Shown here: piece by piece, positions 31,880 to 41,721 of the stretch
Position numbering within the stretch: position 1 is the stretch's first letter
Layout of the letters: each line of letters starts with the position of its first letter
Assembly (NCBI GenBank): GCA_020809705.1
Contig: CP085835.1
Coordinates: forward strand, 434,001 to 498,000
Direction of reading: 5' to 3'
From: Calonectria ilicicola
Taxonomy: Eukaryota > Ascomycota > Sordariomycetes > Hypocreales > Nectriaceae
DNA: 64,000 bases
Position numbers and translations under genes: made by a program
The notes under the pieces: generated by a model
Told to the model about the DNA's origin: nothing
Database searches by the model: none
Seen by the model: only the letters and a program-made list of their open reading frames with translations

Positions 31880-32628
31880 ATGAGTCAGGTTGGACTTTCT
31901 GGTTCACCCTGGCGGGTTCGAGCTGGAACAGTATCAGATATAAACGCCGTTGCAAGGATATATACAGCTGCTTTTATCGACCAACCTCTTCTGGACTACA
32001 TGTTTCCAAACCGAAAGTCCAACAGACAGGTTTTCTACACCTGGATACATCGGAGATTCCAATCTCGCTTCTGGACACCTGAGTATTCCCTCACCGTGGT
32101 TGAGGGTGATGATGGTTGCCCTGCTGGCTTTACCTGGTGGCACCGGCCAACAGAGTCCCTTTCTTTCTTTGAGCGCTATATTTCTCCACGTGAGTGCAAG
32201 TGGGATCCAGTGTCTGATCCTGACGAGCTAATTGCGACACAGATGCTTGGGTTGGCTATGCAATGAGAAAAATTGCTGCCCTAAGAGACCACTTTTTCCC
32301 CCTGCCTCATTATGACGCCGAGAAGGCGGCGGTGTTCAAGCGCGTTATGGAAAAAGCCGAAGCAGATTTTATGAGCACTCCAGAGCGCCGCAGTGCCTGG
32401 TATTTGTCAATTCTTGCTGTTGACTCCAACCGTCAGTCGAAAGGGGCTGGGTCACTCCTTTTGAAAGATGGTCTACAAAAAGTAGATCGAGCAGGGGTGT
32501 CTAGTTGGTTGATCAGCGTAGAAGGTCTCGAAAATTATTATGATAAACATGGTTTCACTGAGGTTGCAAGAGCCAACGTCGATGAGTTGAAGGACTGGAA
32601 TGGCGGGGCAATCATGTTTAGAGAATAA
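31880..32628 (+). CDS. GNAT-family N-acetyltransferase
   Basis: Exons 31880-32189 and 32243-32628 (53-nt intron, GTGAGT..ACACAG) give 231 residues; the splice joins YISP to HAWVGYAMRKI in frame. The N-terminal segment VRAGTVSDINAVARIYTAAF is typical of fungal GNATs. Acetyl-CoA binding motif A is LSILAVDSNRQSKGAGSLLL, followed by SWLISVEGLENYYDKHGF. It would transfer an acetyl group from acetyl-CoA to an amine; the substrate is unknown. Cytosolic. Without splicing, the first open frame ends in TGA at the end of the intron region, so the intron is needed. Confidence 0.9.
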
Positions 32629-33518
32629 GGTATTGGGAAAGCGAGGAGTTGGACGGAAACAAAATAGAGCTTTTTATGATCTGAAATTCAATTGTTTAGA
32701 ATGAAATAGCTTCCCTTCATACACACCCAGACTAGGTAACCCACAAGCAGGAATAGAGAGGGGGAACACACTTCACCGCCATGGTGGGGCCACCATGACG
32801 AAGTAGCCCACCAGAGAGATCTGCATCAGCAAAGCTCATTATTGGATGGCGCCCGCCATGAGTGGTGGGAAAATTTTCACTGTCAAGAAAGATTCAAAAA
32901 GAACCGTTCCTGCCCCTTTTTTCTATTTCTATAATTTGGAATACTGATAGACCATTGCTACGTCGCGGAATAATTCCTCGCTTAAATGCACTGCAACGTA
33001 AACAGTCACGTTAAACTTGATCCCCTCCCTGTGAGTGGAATTCTGCAGGAAAATCTTTTAGGTCACATTTTCAAAACTTTTGGCCACAATCGGCAACCTT
33101 AGGCACTCGGACAGGGCTCGTCATACCCTGCTGACCTTTGATGCAGTTTATACTGCGGGGAAACCCCCGCATTTTGCCGTAGCTCTGGAGTTGATGGCAT
33201 TCGGAGGTGAGATAATGTTGACTGCCAGTATCTTATTCGAAAAACCCTCAGGAAAATAGTGGTCCGAGGTGTTCTGTTCGGGCCGAATACTCCATATCTG
33301 CTGCATATCTGCTGCTTGTCGCATTGCTAAGAAGGGCCGTTTCCCCACGAAATGGAATACGCGGATGCGCAGACATTACTGTACATGGCAATTAGATGCA
33401 CCGAATTTACGAAGTGTGACCAGGATGCGACTCATAAATATTCAAAGCTTTCCTCTGCCGTGGAGTATGAAGACCAAACGCGGTCAATGATTAGGCTTTT
33501 TGCCGAGAATCTCTGAAA
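32629..33518. other. Intergenic with two short inverted repeats
   Basis: 890 bp between the GNAT and the DUF1593 gene. Contains CATGGTGG-GG-CCACCATG (32780-32797) and ATGGCG-CC-CGCCAT (32846-32859). Otherwise no supported feature; the downstream part is the promoter of the DUF1593 gene. Confidence 0.5.
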
Positions 33519-35027
33519 ATGGGACAGGCTTCACTCAAATTTTGGTTGGCCAGTGTGCTGTTTTGCCTGTTTTCCTTGTCGCTGGCTGCTCCCCATGACA
33601 AGGGATGCGAGACATCGCGATACAAGCAAAAGCCTCGGCTTTTTGTGCTCACAGACATGAGCAATGAGCCGGATGATCAAATGAGTCTTGTGCGTTTGCT
33701 GACTTACGCAAATGAGATCGACATTCGAGGAATTTCCGCAACCACCTCTACTTGGCAACGCAACAAGACAGACCCCGATACTATTCGCACCGTAGTGAGT
33801 GGTTACGGCGACGTCGTGAAGAACCTCAACAAAAACGTTCCCAAGAGTGCTCCTTATCCTTCTGGAGAGCACATGCGCAGTAAAGTGTTTGATGGCCATG
33901 CTGTCTATGGCCTTCAGGCTCTTAATCTTACCTTGAGCGAAGCAGCAACGGAGCTGGTTAAGGAGGCCGATGACGCAGCTAAAGATGATCCCCTCTGGGT
34001 TTCAGTCTGGGGTGGAGCCACAATCTTAGCTGAAGCACTGCAACATGTGTCTCAGACACGCAATGCTGATGCCGTTGCTGAATTTGTTGAAAAGCTTCGT
34101 GTGTACTCCATCTCGGACCAAGATGATACAGGACCTTGGATCCGCGACCGTTATCCATTGTTGTTCTACATTGTATCTCTTCACGGATGGAACGAATATG
34201 TGCTGCCAACATGGATAGGCATTTCGGGAGAAGAATACAGGCACTTTGACCAGGGTGGCCCGGACAGCTCTCTCGTTTCTAATGCCTGGCTCCAAACGCA
34301 TATTCGCATCGGCCCGCTTGGCTCGCATTACTTGAACTGGTCCTTTATTATGGAGGGAGATACTCCAGCATTTCTGACTCTTGTCCAGAATGGACTTGGA
34401 GAGGTTGAAAATCCACAATGGGGTAGCTGGGGTGGTCGGTATAACGTGTTGGATGCATCAGGCCGCCACCGGGTATACTCAGATGCTGTTGACTATGTAG
34501 AAGGCGCAGATGGAAAGGCATATCTCAGCAATTTTGCGACTATTTGGAGGTGGAGAGAGGACTACCAGTACGACTTTGCAGCTCGCATGCAGTGGACTGT
34601 CAATGGGAAATATGAGAAGAACAATCACCAACCTATCGCTGTGGTAAACGGATCTTGCGGGCCATCGGCAGAGGAAGTTCCCTTCAAACTTGGCGACAAA
34701 ATTGTTCTCGACGCATCCGACAGCTGGGACCCAGATGGCGACAAGCTCAAGTTTGATTGGTTCCACTATCGAGAATCGAACGGACGAGGCCTGGAAGGGT
34801 TCAAGATCCCTCTAACTAGCGAAGACCTGGATATTGTCCACCTCAATTCTGCTGGTAGTATAGTAAGCGTGGAACCGCAACTCAACAAGGTAAGTGTTTC
34901 AGAAAAGAATTCGATTTTGGAGCATGCTAACATTCACCTAAAGACAATGCACTTGATTTTATCACTTCATGATGACCAAGATTTGCCTTTGGTTGCGTAT
35001 AGAAGAATAATTTTGCAGCCTTATTAA
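33519..35027 (+). CDS. Secreted DUF1593 protein (nucleoside hydrolase-like fold)
   Basis: Exons 33519-34889 and 34944-35027 give 484 residues. The 54-nt intron (GTAAGT..CTAAAG, GCTAAC branch) is a multiple of three without stops, so the unspliced frame is also open. A signal peptide spans residues 1-23 (FCLFSLSLAAP). The DUF1593 core starts KPRLFVLTDMSNEPDDQMS, whose aspartates resemble the metal site of nucleoside hydrolases, and includes WGGATILAEAL and WGSWGGRY. The C-terminal domain has IVLDASDSWDPDGDKLKFDW, an Ig-like/PKD-type segment. Family members are often annotated as cellulose-binding or cell wall related without solid biochemistry. It is first in a same-strand run with GH43 and GH3, which favours a role with glycans. 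Confidence 0.9.
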   Translation: MGQASLKFWLASVLFCLFSLSLAAPHDKGCETSRYKQKPRLFVLTDMSNEPDDQMSLVRLLTYANEIDIRGISATTSTWQRNKTDPDTIRTVVSGYGDVVKNLNKNVPKSAPYPSGEHMRSKVFDGHAVYGLQALNLTLSEAATELVKEADDAAKDDPLWVSVWGGATILAEALQHVSQTRNADAVAEFVEKLRVYSISDQDDTGPWIRDRYPLLFYIVSLHGWNEYVLPTWIGISGEEYRHFDQGGPDSSLVSNAWLQTHIRIGPLGSHYLNWSFIMEGDTPAFLTLVQNGLGEVENPQWGSWGGRYNVLDASGRHRVYSDAVDYVEGADGKAYLSNFATIWRWREDYQYDFAARMQWTVNGKYEKNNHQPIAVVNGSCGPSAEEVPFKLGDKIVLDASDSWDPDGDKLKFDWFHYRESNGRGLEGFKIPLTSEDLDIVHLNSAGSIVSVEPQLNKVSVSEKNSILEHANIHLKTMHLILSLHDDQDLPLVAYRRIILQPY

Positions 35028-35443
35028 GGCAAATTCGGATAGGCCGAGTTTAATTTGCTCGAATTGGACGCATCTGTTATGTTGTAGGTTGGGGATGTGC
35101 ATCGAACGAGGGGTAATGGGTATTAGGCTAAATTGATGTACCGCCCGCTTATTCGGATTTAGAGACATAGAGAAGTTATGGGATACTACATGAAATTAAA
35201 TTCACATCTGGCTCATCTTTTTCCTACTTAGTCGCAGGGGCTCTGGGCCAATGAGATCGGCCCGGCCCGGCTCGGGTCGGCTTCCAACATGGAAACGCTA
35301 TATTATGGAGACGTGATTCTTCGGAAGAAAACGCCCTGGCGAACACAAGGTCCGGGTTAATTCATTTAAAGATGGCATGAACCTGAAGAAGTACAGCTAG
35401 GCTTGGCATTCTTGGTCACTGGACTTCAGTCTTGATATCTCAA
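35028..35443. other. Intergenic, GH43 promoter
   Basis: Short spacer between same-strand genes. Contains a GC-rich patch (about 35258-35282, CGGCCCGGCCCGGCTCGGG). No other feature seen. Confidence 0.5.
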
Positions 35444-37186
35444 ATGTTCCCTTGCTTGATATTTCTTTTGGCCTTGGCGCCGCTCGGTGCCATTTGCAAC
35501 GCCATCAACACATCGTATACGAATCCAATTATACCAGGATGGCATTCAGACCCTAGTTGCGCTTTCGTTGCCGAATGGAACAATACCGTGTTTTGTACAA
35601 CTTCAAGTTTCATGACATTTCCCGGAAATCCTGTGTATGCAAGCAGAGATCTGGTTAATTGGAGACTAGCAAGTAATGCTATCAACCGAGTATCACAGTT
35701 CCCAAGAATCCGCACCGGCACTGAGGGTAACGGCGGGGGCATGTTTGCTAACACTTTGCGTTTTCATAATGGTACATTTTACCTCATTTCTACCTGGGCT
35801 AGCCAAGAACTGGGAGGGCCGAGATTTGTCTTGTTTACGACAACGGATCCTTATGATGAGTTTTCCTGGTCCGATGCCGTCTGGTTGGAAACTCCAGGAT
35901 ATACAATTGATCCGGATATTTTCTTTGATGACGATGGCTCTGTTATTGTGGCAGCCGCGGGAAGTCCAATTATAGCTTGTTACCTTGATCCTGTCACGGG
36001 AAACACTAGCGACACATGGGAAATGTGGTCTGGAACTGGTGGCGAAAGCCAAGAGGGGCCGCATATCTACAAGAAAGATGCCTACTATTACCTTTTGATT
36101 GCAGAAGGTGGTACCCAGCTCAATCACTCAGCGACCATGGCCCGCTCGAAGAGTATCAAAGGTCCCTGGGAAGCTTCGCCACATAACCCTCTGGTTTCTA
36201 ATAGGGGAACCAACCAATACTTTCAGACCGTAGGTCATGCAGACCTTTTCAAAGATGGCGCAGGAAATTGGTGGGGTGTCGCACTATCTACCCGAGGAGG
36301 CCCAGATTTGTACAAGGACCTTATTTATCCTATGGGCCGAGAAGCAACGCTTTTCCCTGTTTCATGGGAATCTGGTGATTGGCCTATTTCTGATCAGGTC
36401 CGTGGTAGAATGAATGGACCTCTGCCAGGCCCATCGCCAGTGACGGAAGGAATAGGCCCATCGGCAGGGGAAGGCGATGTCGTGGACTTTGAGCCAGGAT
36501 CGACAATTCCAACCCAATGGCTTTACTGGAGAGCATCCTTCGACGCCACTAGCTTTGCAATCTCTCCAAAAGGTCATGAAAATACGCTCCGTCTCACTTC
36601 ATCCAGGGCCAATCTGACTACCGATGCCAAATTCAACACGAGCAACGAAGGTTTTACGGCAGTCTTTCGCCGTCAAGAACACACATTTTTCAACTTCACT
36701 GTCGACCTTCATCTTGGATTTGGACGGTCAGCTGGTGACGAGCTGGGCGTGACCAACTTTGTCAATCCGGACCAGCATGTCGATTTTGGCATCGTTTACT
36801 TATCCAATTCTACCAATGTTAACGAGAGCCTGCAGCCCCATTTTCGCCTTCGTGCCAACTCGGTCAACGGTTCCCCATTACCAGAGCCCAAGGTTACGCC
36901 TATTCCATCGGGGTGGTTAACACAGGCTATCAGAATCCGAGCATCTCCAAGGAACGAGAGCCATTACGAGTTCTTCGCCGCCTCGGTTGGACAGCCTTGG
37001 ATGGAACAGTCACTTGGAGTCTACAGCACAGCACTACTTTCCGGGGATGGAGCAGGAACAGGAAGTCTGCTGGGAGTATATGCTACATCAAATGGGGGGC
37101 AAAAGTCGTTTAATAGTTATGTGAGCCGATGGAGATACGTCCCGGTCGCCCAAAAGATAGACTATGATGATGTTATTGCGGCCTGA
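35444..37186 (+). CDS. Glycoside hydrolase family 43 (beta-xylosidase/arabinofuranosidase type)
   Basis: 580 residues, no introns; the ATG at 35444 is the first in frame and gives signal peptide MFPCLIFLLALAPLGAIC. The five-bladed propeller starts TNPIIPGWHSDPSCA with general base Asp36; the pKa-modulating aspartate is Asp156 in YTIDPDIFFDDDG and the general acid is Glu204 in SQEGPHIYK, so the catalytic set is complete. A C-terminal beta-sandwich (about residues 350-570), as in two-domain GH43 xylosidases, follows from TQWLYWRASFD. Many N-glycosylation sites (NxS/T) support secretion. It would remove xylosyl or arabinosyl units from hemicellulose; exact specificity is not predictable. Same-strand neighbours are a DUF1593 protein and a broken GH3. 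Confidence 0.94.
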   Translation: MFPCLIFLLALAPLGAICNAINTSYTNPIIPGWHSDPSCAFVAEWNNTVFCTTSSFMTFPGNPVYASRDLVNWRLASNAINRVSQFPRIRTGTEGNGGGMFANTLRFHNGTFYLISTWASQELGGPRFVLFTTTDPYDEFSWSDAVWLETPGYTIDPDIFFDDDGSVIVAAAGSPIIACYLDPVTGNTSDTWEMWSGTGGESQEGPHIYKKDAYYYLLIAEGGTQLNHSATMARSKSIKGPWEASPHNPLVSNRGTNQYFQTVGHADLFKDGAGNWWGVALSTRGGPDLYKDLIYPMGREATLFPVSWESGDWPISDQVRGRMNGPLPGPSPVTEGIGPSAGEGDVVDFEPGSTIPTQWLYWRASFDATSFAISPKGHENTLRLTSSRANLTTDAKFNTSNEGFTAVFRRQEHTFFNFTVDLHLGFGRSAGDELGVTNFVNPDQHVDFGIVYLSNSTNVNESLQPHFRLRANSVNGSPLPEPKVTPIPSGWLTQAIRIRASPRNESHYEFFAASVGQPWMEQSLGVYSTALLSGDGAGTGSLLGVYATSNGGQKSFNSYVSRWRYVPVAQKIDYDDVIAA

Positions 37187-37730
37187 TGATGCAATTCTGG
37201 TCATCTAAGGTCCTGTACTCCAATAAAATCTATCTGTATTTGATATATGAATTTTGAAGAAGCGGTCGTGATTCAAAGTTGATGAGATTCGCTACTGAGA
37301 GAGGTGTTGGACGGGGGACATCACCCAGCACCCATCGTAGAATTGCCAAAGAACATCCGCATCTGACTTCATGCTGCTTGACCAAACCTGTGCTCTGAAA
37401 CATGAAAACAATATTTTCGTTTCCAGTAATTTATAATTTTTTAATGGCGCTGGTATTCTATCCTTTGACAACTGGTGACTTGTTCTATGTGTACGGTTGG
37501 TAGGGTTGTAGATTTCGCAACCCCGCTTCATGCAACCATTTACAATCATGCAGCGGGTAAATGCTGCCGTATCGCGGAGTGTCGGCCAACCAAGGAAGGA
37601 ATTAATATGATGGATTGGCGCATCGTATGTTATTTGGAGGGCGCAGGACCATCATATTTCAACTTCTCCAGTAACATCTTCACCATTACCTGTTTAATCG
37701 ACAAATACCAGCTCTCCTCTTGGCGCTAAA
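37187..37730. other. Intergenic, upstream of GH3 pseudogene
   Basis: Spacer of 544 bp; overlapping short frames only. Nothing recognised. Confidence 0.5.
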
Positions 37731-39925
37731 ATGTCCCAATTCAATTTCAAGGATGCCGTCCAACTCGTAAAAGGTGGTGAAGCTGACTTGGACTCGGTAA
37801 CTCTACGACTATTCTCTGTCCTTACTCCTGATGAGCGATTGCATTTGCTCGACGGCGATGAGTCCTTCTGGCCTGGCATGCACAAAATGTTCAAAGAAGG
37901 CTACAATATTCGACCTTACAATCATGGTGTCATCGAACGTCTTGGAATTCCCGGTGTGCGCTTCGCTGATGGCCCACGAGGCTGCGTCCTGGGGAATTCA
38001 ACTGCATTCCCGGTTCCCATGGCTCGTGGCGCAAGCTGGGACGTTGACCTTGAAGAACGCATTGGTATCGCCATTGGCCGTGAGTGCCGTGCTTAGGGCG
38101 CGAACTTCTACGGGGGAGTTTGTATTAAACTCCCTCGACACCAGCGTGGGGCCGTATCCAGGAGACTTATAGCGAGAACCCTATTCTCCTGGGCGAGTTC
38201 GGTGCTGCATTGACAAGGGGTATCCAGCGCAACATGATGGCATGCGTAAAGCACTATGCACTGAACTCGATGGAGAATGCACGATTCCAGGTAGATGTAT
38301 CCATCGATCTGCCTGTTCTTCATGAGCACTTTCTTCCTCATTTTCGACGTGTAATAGAGGAAGGTGTTGATTCAGTCATGTCGTCTTACAACTCTGTCCG
38401 AGGTGAATGGGCTGGACAAAACAAAGAACTTCTTCTGGATATACTCAGGGATCAGTAGGGCTTCAAGGGTTTCACAATCTCCGATTTCCTTTTCGGTCTG
38501 CGTGATGCTCCGCTTTCCGTGATGAATGGTCTCGATATCGAAGCACCCTTTATGAATTTACGGAGTCGCAGCCTGAAATCTGCCTTGGAAAATGGCCAGT
38601 TAGCACATGCTGATATTGAACGTGCCTGTATCGCTATTCTCAGGCAACAGATTCAAAACACTATCCGAAGGGATGACATTGAACCGCAACCCAGTGTTGT
38701 ATTTTGCGATGAGCACAGAAAGCTTACTCAGGAGGCTGCTATTAAATCCATGGTGTTGTTGAAGAATGAAGCCATTGATTCGGATCAGATTCTTCCTCTC
38801 TCAAAGAATTTGAACCGAACTGCAGTAATTGGACGTCTGGCAAATTTGCCCAACACAGGTGACCATGGTTCATCAGCGGTCCGTAGTCCACATGTTGTGA
38901 CTCCGTACGAAGGGATCAAATCCGCTCTCCCGAATACCGAAGTCATTTTGGAGGATTCTAATGATGCCTCGAAAATTACAGAAGTGGCTGCAACATCTGA
39001 TGCCGTCATTTTAGTTGTAGGTTACGACTGGCATGACGAGGGCGAATTCACTATCCCGCCGTTCAAAACAAACCCAAAGCTCAAGAATAATTTGCCGCCT
39101 CTGGATAAGACTCAAGAATGTGAAGAGCACAGAGATTTGAGGACGGCGCTAGTTTCGGGCGGACTAAGTGAGGATGAAAACAAAGATGATTACGGACTGG
39201 GCAGTGGCGGGGACAGGACAAGTCTGCGTCTCAAGCAATCCGACATTGACATCATACGCGCAACAACCGAGGAAAACCCTCGCACAGTCGTGGTGGTTGT
39301 TGCTGCTGGTGCTGTCATAATGTCAGAATGGTCTGATAAACCAGCAGGCATACTCTACAGTTGGTACTCCGGCTGCGAGGGCGGCCATGGTTTGGCTGAT
39401 ATCCTTTTTGGTGATGCCAACCCCGCGGGACGTTTGCCGTTTTCTATTCCCACGTCCGAAGACCAACTTCCATTCTTCAATAAGGATGCTACAACGATCA
39501 CTTATGACGGGTGGTATGGCCAAAATTTGCTTGATCGCCTACAGGTAGATGCTGCCTTCCCTCTAGGCTTTGGTCTTTCCTACACGACCTTCAGCGTATC
39601 CGACATAGCCGCGGAGAAAGGAGCAAAGGCAGACGTTTTGGATATCACCTTCAAGGTCAAGAATACAGGGCACCGTAGTGGTAGATTTTTCGCTCAAGTC
39701 TATGGTTTGGTTGTTGTGCCGAGTCGCCCAAAAAGATCGTTGTTGGGATTTGGAGCGGTCGATCTCGAATCGGGTCAGGAAAAGAAAGCCAGTGTGAAGG
39801 CATCAACGAGGCCATTGCAGAAATGGGACTCAGGTGCCTGGAACTTTTGGGTCAATGAGATTATTGTCGAAGTAGGGCCACACGCAGGTTCACCAAACAG
39901 CGTCCAAGTGGCAGTCAGTCTCTGA
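37731..39925 (+). pseudogene. GH3 beta-glucosidase, disrupted by two stops and a frameshift
   Basis: GH3 homology runs through the interval in three pieces. It begins MSQFNFKDAVQLVKGGEADL and has GVRFADGPRG, AIGRECRA, then TAG at 38094-38096 where the family has Gln (CAG). After GANFYGGVCIKLPRH a single base is missing near 38142, shifting the frame. The second piece has ACVKHYALNSMENARF and ends DQ-TAG-GFKGF (38456-38458), where the family has Trp (TGG). The third piece resumes with the nucleophile region FTISDFLFGLRDAPLSV and runs intact through WYSGCEGGHGLADILFGDANPAGRLPFS and the fibronectin-like C-terminus to a normal stop. No signal peptide, as in intracellular GH3 enzymes of this length. 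No intron with proper splice sites removes the lesions. Inactive as written. Confidence 0.93.
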
Positions 39926-40010
39926 GTTTAGCTCCTTTTAGTCATGGGCTTTGATCTCGAGTTGAGGAAGGTGTTGGTTATAAGGGGTAGTAAAGACTCT
40001 TCATTCGCTA

Positions 40011-41721
40011 TCAACTCTGCTTTCTTCTCTTGACCTTAATCCTGGCTCCCTCCGGAGGGAACACTGCCTCCGCCTTCCAAGTGTTGGGTGGCCGCTTTCC
40101 ATTATAGTCGTCAGGGAAAGCGATATCATAATTCTTCAGGATGTAGGATATAATCATTTTGAGTTCAAAATCGATTAGGAACCTTCCTGGGCAGGCATGC
40201 TTTCCATGTCCAAAGACAAGGTATTCTGGAGAAGTTGTAACAAAAGATAGTGGTGGTGACGCTGAGTTGTTACGCGCGGCCTCTTCACGCTGCCGAGAGT
40301 ATCGAAATGGATCAAATTTCAAGGGGTCCTCGAATATTTCAGGGTCCGTATGAGCAGGATTGCTGAGGAATGAAATTATGGTGCCTTTAGGAATGTGGTG
40401 ACCATCGGGCGTCTTGAAGTCAGAGCTCATCACCTTTCGGAAGACCGCACGACCACCAAATGCGCGCAAACGGAGCGTTTCCCGAATAACGCTATCAGCG
40501 CGGATCATCTGACTGGCCAAGCCCTTTGTCCAAACGAGATTCTCGTCATTGCCAAGTATGCCGTCGAATTCATCACGCAAGACAGAGACAGTGTTGAATT
40601 CTGCATTAGATCCCAAAATATCGAGAATCAAATTGATTGCTTGCATTTGTGTTTGATGAATAGCACCAAAATTAGCCGTGACTAATCGAGCCGAAATCAT
40701 GTTATCGTCGCGAAGTTCTTGGGGGCGTTCACGCTCTGCATATCGAAGCATCATCTGCAAAAGATCTCGAGGTTCCTCTGGCGTCTGCTCGCCTTTAGAG
40801 TCACAAAATGTCTCTAAGCGCTGTTTCCATAATGGCAAAATCCACCTTTTCATCTCGTGGAGAAGATGCCGGGTGCGAAAATTGACAAGATATCCGATAA
40901 TTGGCTGCAAAATGCCTGGGCTTCCACTAGTAACACCAACATTGATGACAAACCAATCGTGCAATTCCATGGCAGTACGCAGATACTCCTCGTCCTGGCC
41001 TGTTCAAAATTAGTATCCAATAGTGATGCTACAAGAGAATACTAACAGAGAGGCTCTCCGACAACAAACCGGCTTGATGCTCGAGCAATGATCATTTGAA
41101 TGGCAGGTATGAGTTCAATCTCTTTCCAATTTTCAGTGTCAGATCCAAAATGGTCATCAAACGCCAAGTACAACTCTTGCTTCATAGCTTCACAGATGTG
41201 CTCAAGAATCTTGTTCAAATCTGTTTTAACGAGCATTCCCTGCCAGGAATCTAAAATGACTTCGTCAGAGCCGACGCTGTGTTTGGCCTGGTCGATTTCC
41301 GCCAATGCATCTCTAAGGCTCAAAACTTGTTCTGGTTGAGCCAGAGCCCACTTCATGAGATTTTGAGGTAAGATGACCTCCTTTCGAAAGCCAAACCCAG
41401 GTAGTACAACTGGGATCCCTTTCTTGATGTACTAATGGAAATCTGAGTTAGAAGGTGCAAAAAAGGGCAATGCTAACTACGAACATTTTGGTAAGCATCC
41501 TGGAACAAGCCCTGACAATCGGTATAATATCTTAGCCGCGTGCGCAGGCTAATAACTCGTGAACCCTTGGCTTGTCCAACGATAGGGACATTGAGAGGAT
41601 AGGGTACGCTGATCACGAATTTCTCAATAAGGTAGAGGATATATAGAATCGCCACCACGATGATGGAGATGCCTAAGGGACTCGTTGGGCCCGGCACATA
41701 ATCCAGTGGGGTGGGCGCCAT
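40011..41721 (-). CDS. Cytochrome P450, ent-kaurene oxidase-like group
   Basis: Exons 41721-41485, 41431-41047 and 40999-40011 (introns 53 and 47 nt) give 536 residues. An N-terminal membrane anchor (SIIVVAILYILYLI) is followed by NVPIVGQAKGSR; the first splice gives YQN-YIKKGIPVVLPGF. The I-helix is LVTANFGAIHQTQMQAIN, lacking the usual acidic-Thr pair but matching the fungal group that has AIHTT-like I-helices. The K-helix is ETLRLRAFGGR, PERF is DPFRYS, and the haem loop is FGHGKHACPGRFLID. Such P450s oxidise terpenoids, alkaloids or other secondary metabolites, and several gibberellin-type oxidases belong here; no terpene synthase lies in the window. The start at 41721 (MAPTPLDY) is preferred to the ATG at 41751. 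Convergent with the broken GH3, 85 bp apart. Confidence 0.92.

Noticed and set aside
37731..39925. GH3 gene rescued by introns or stop readthrough
   Set aside because: No GT..AG pair around 38094-38145 or 38456 removes the lesions while keeping the conserved residues that are still encoded on both sides; two stops plus a frameshift make readthrough alone insufficient.
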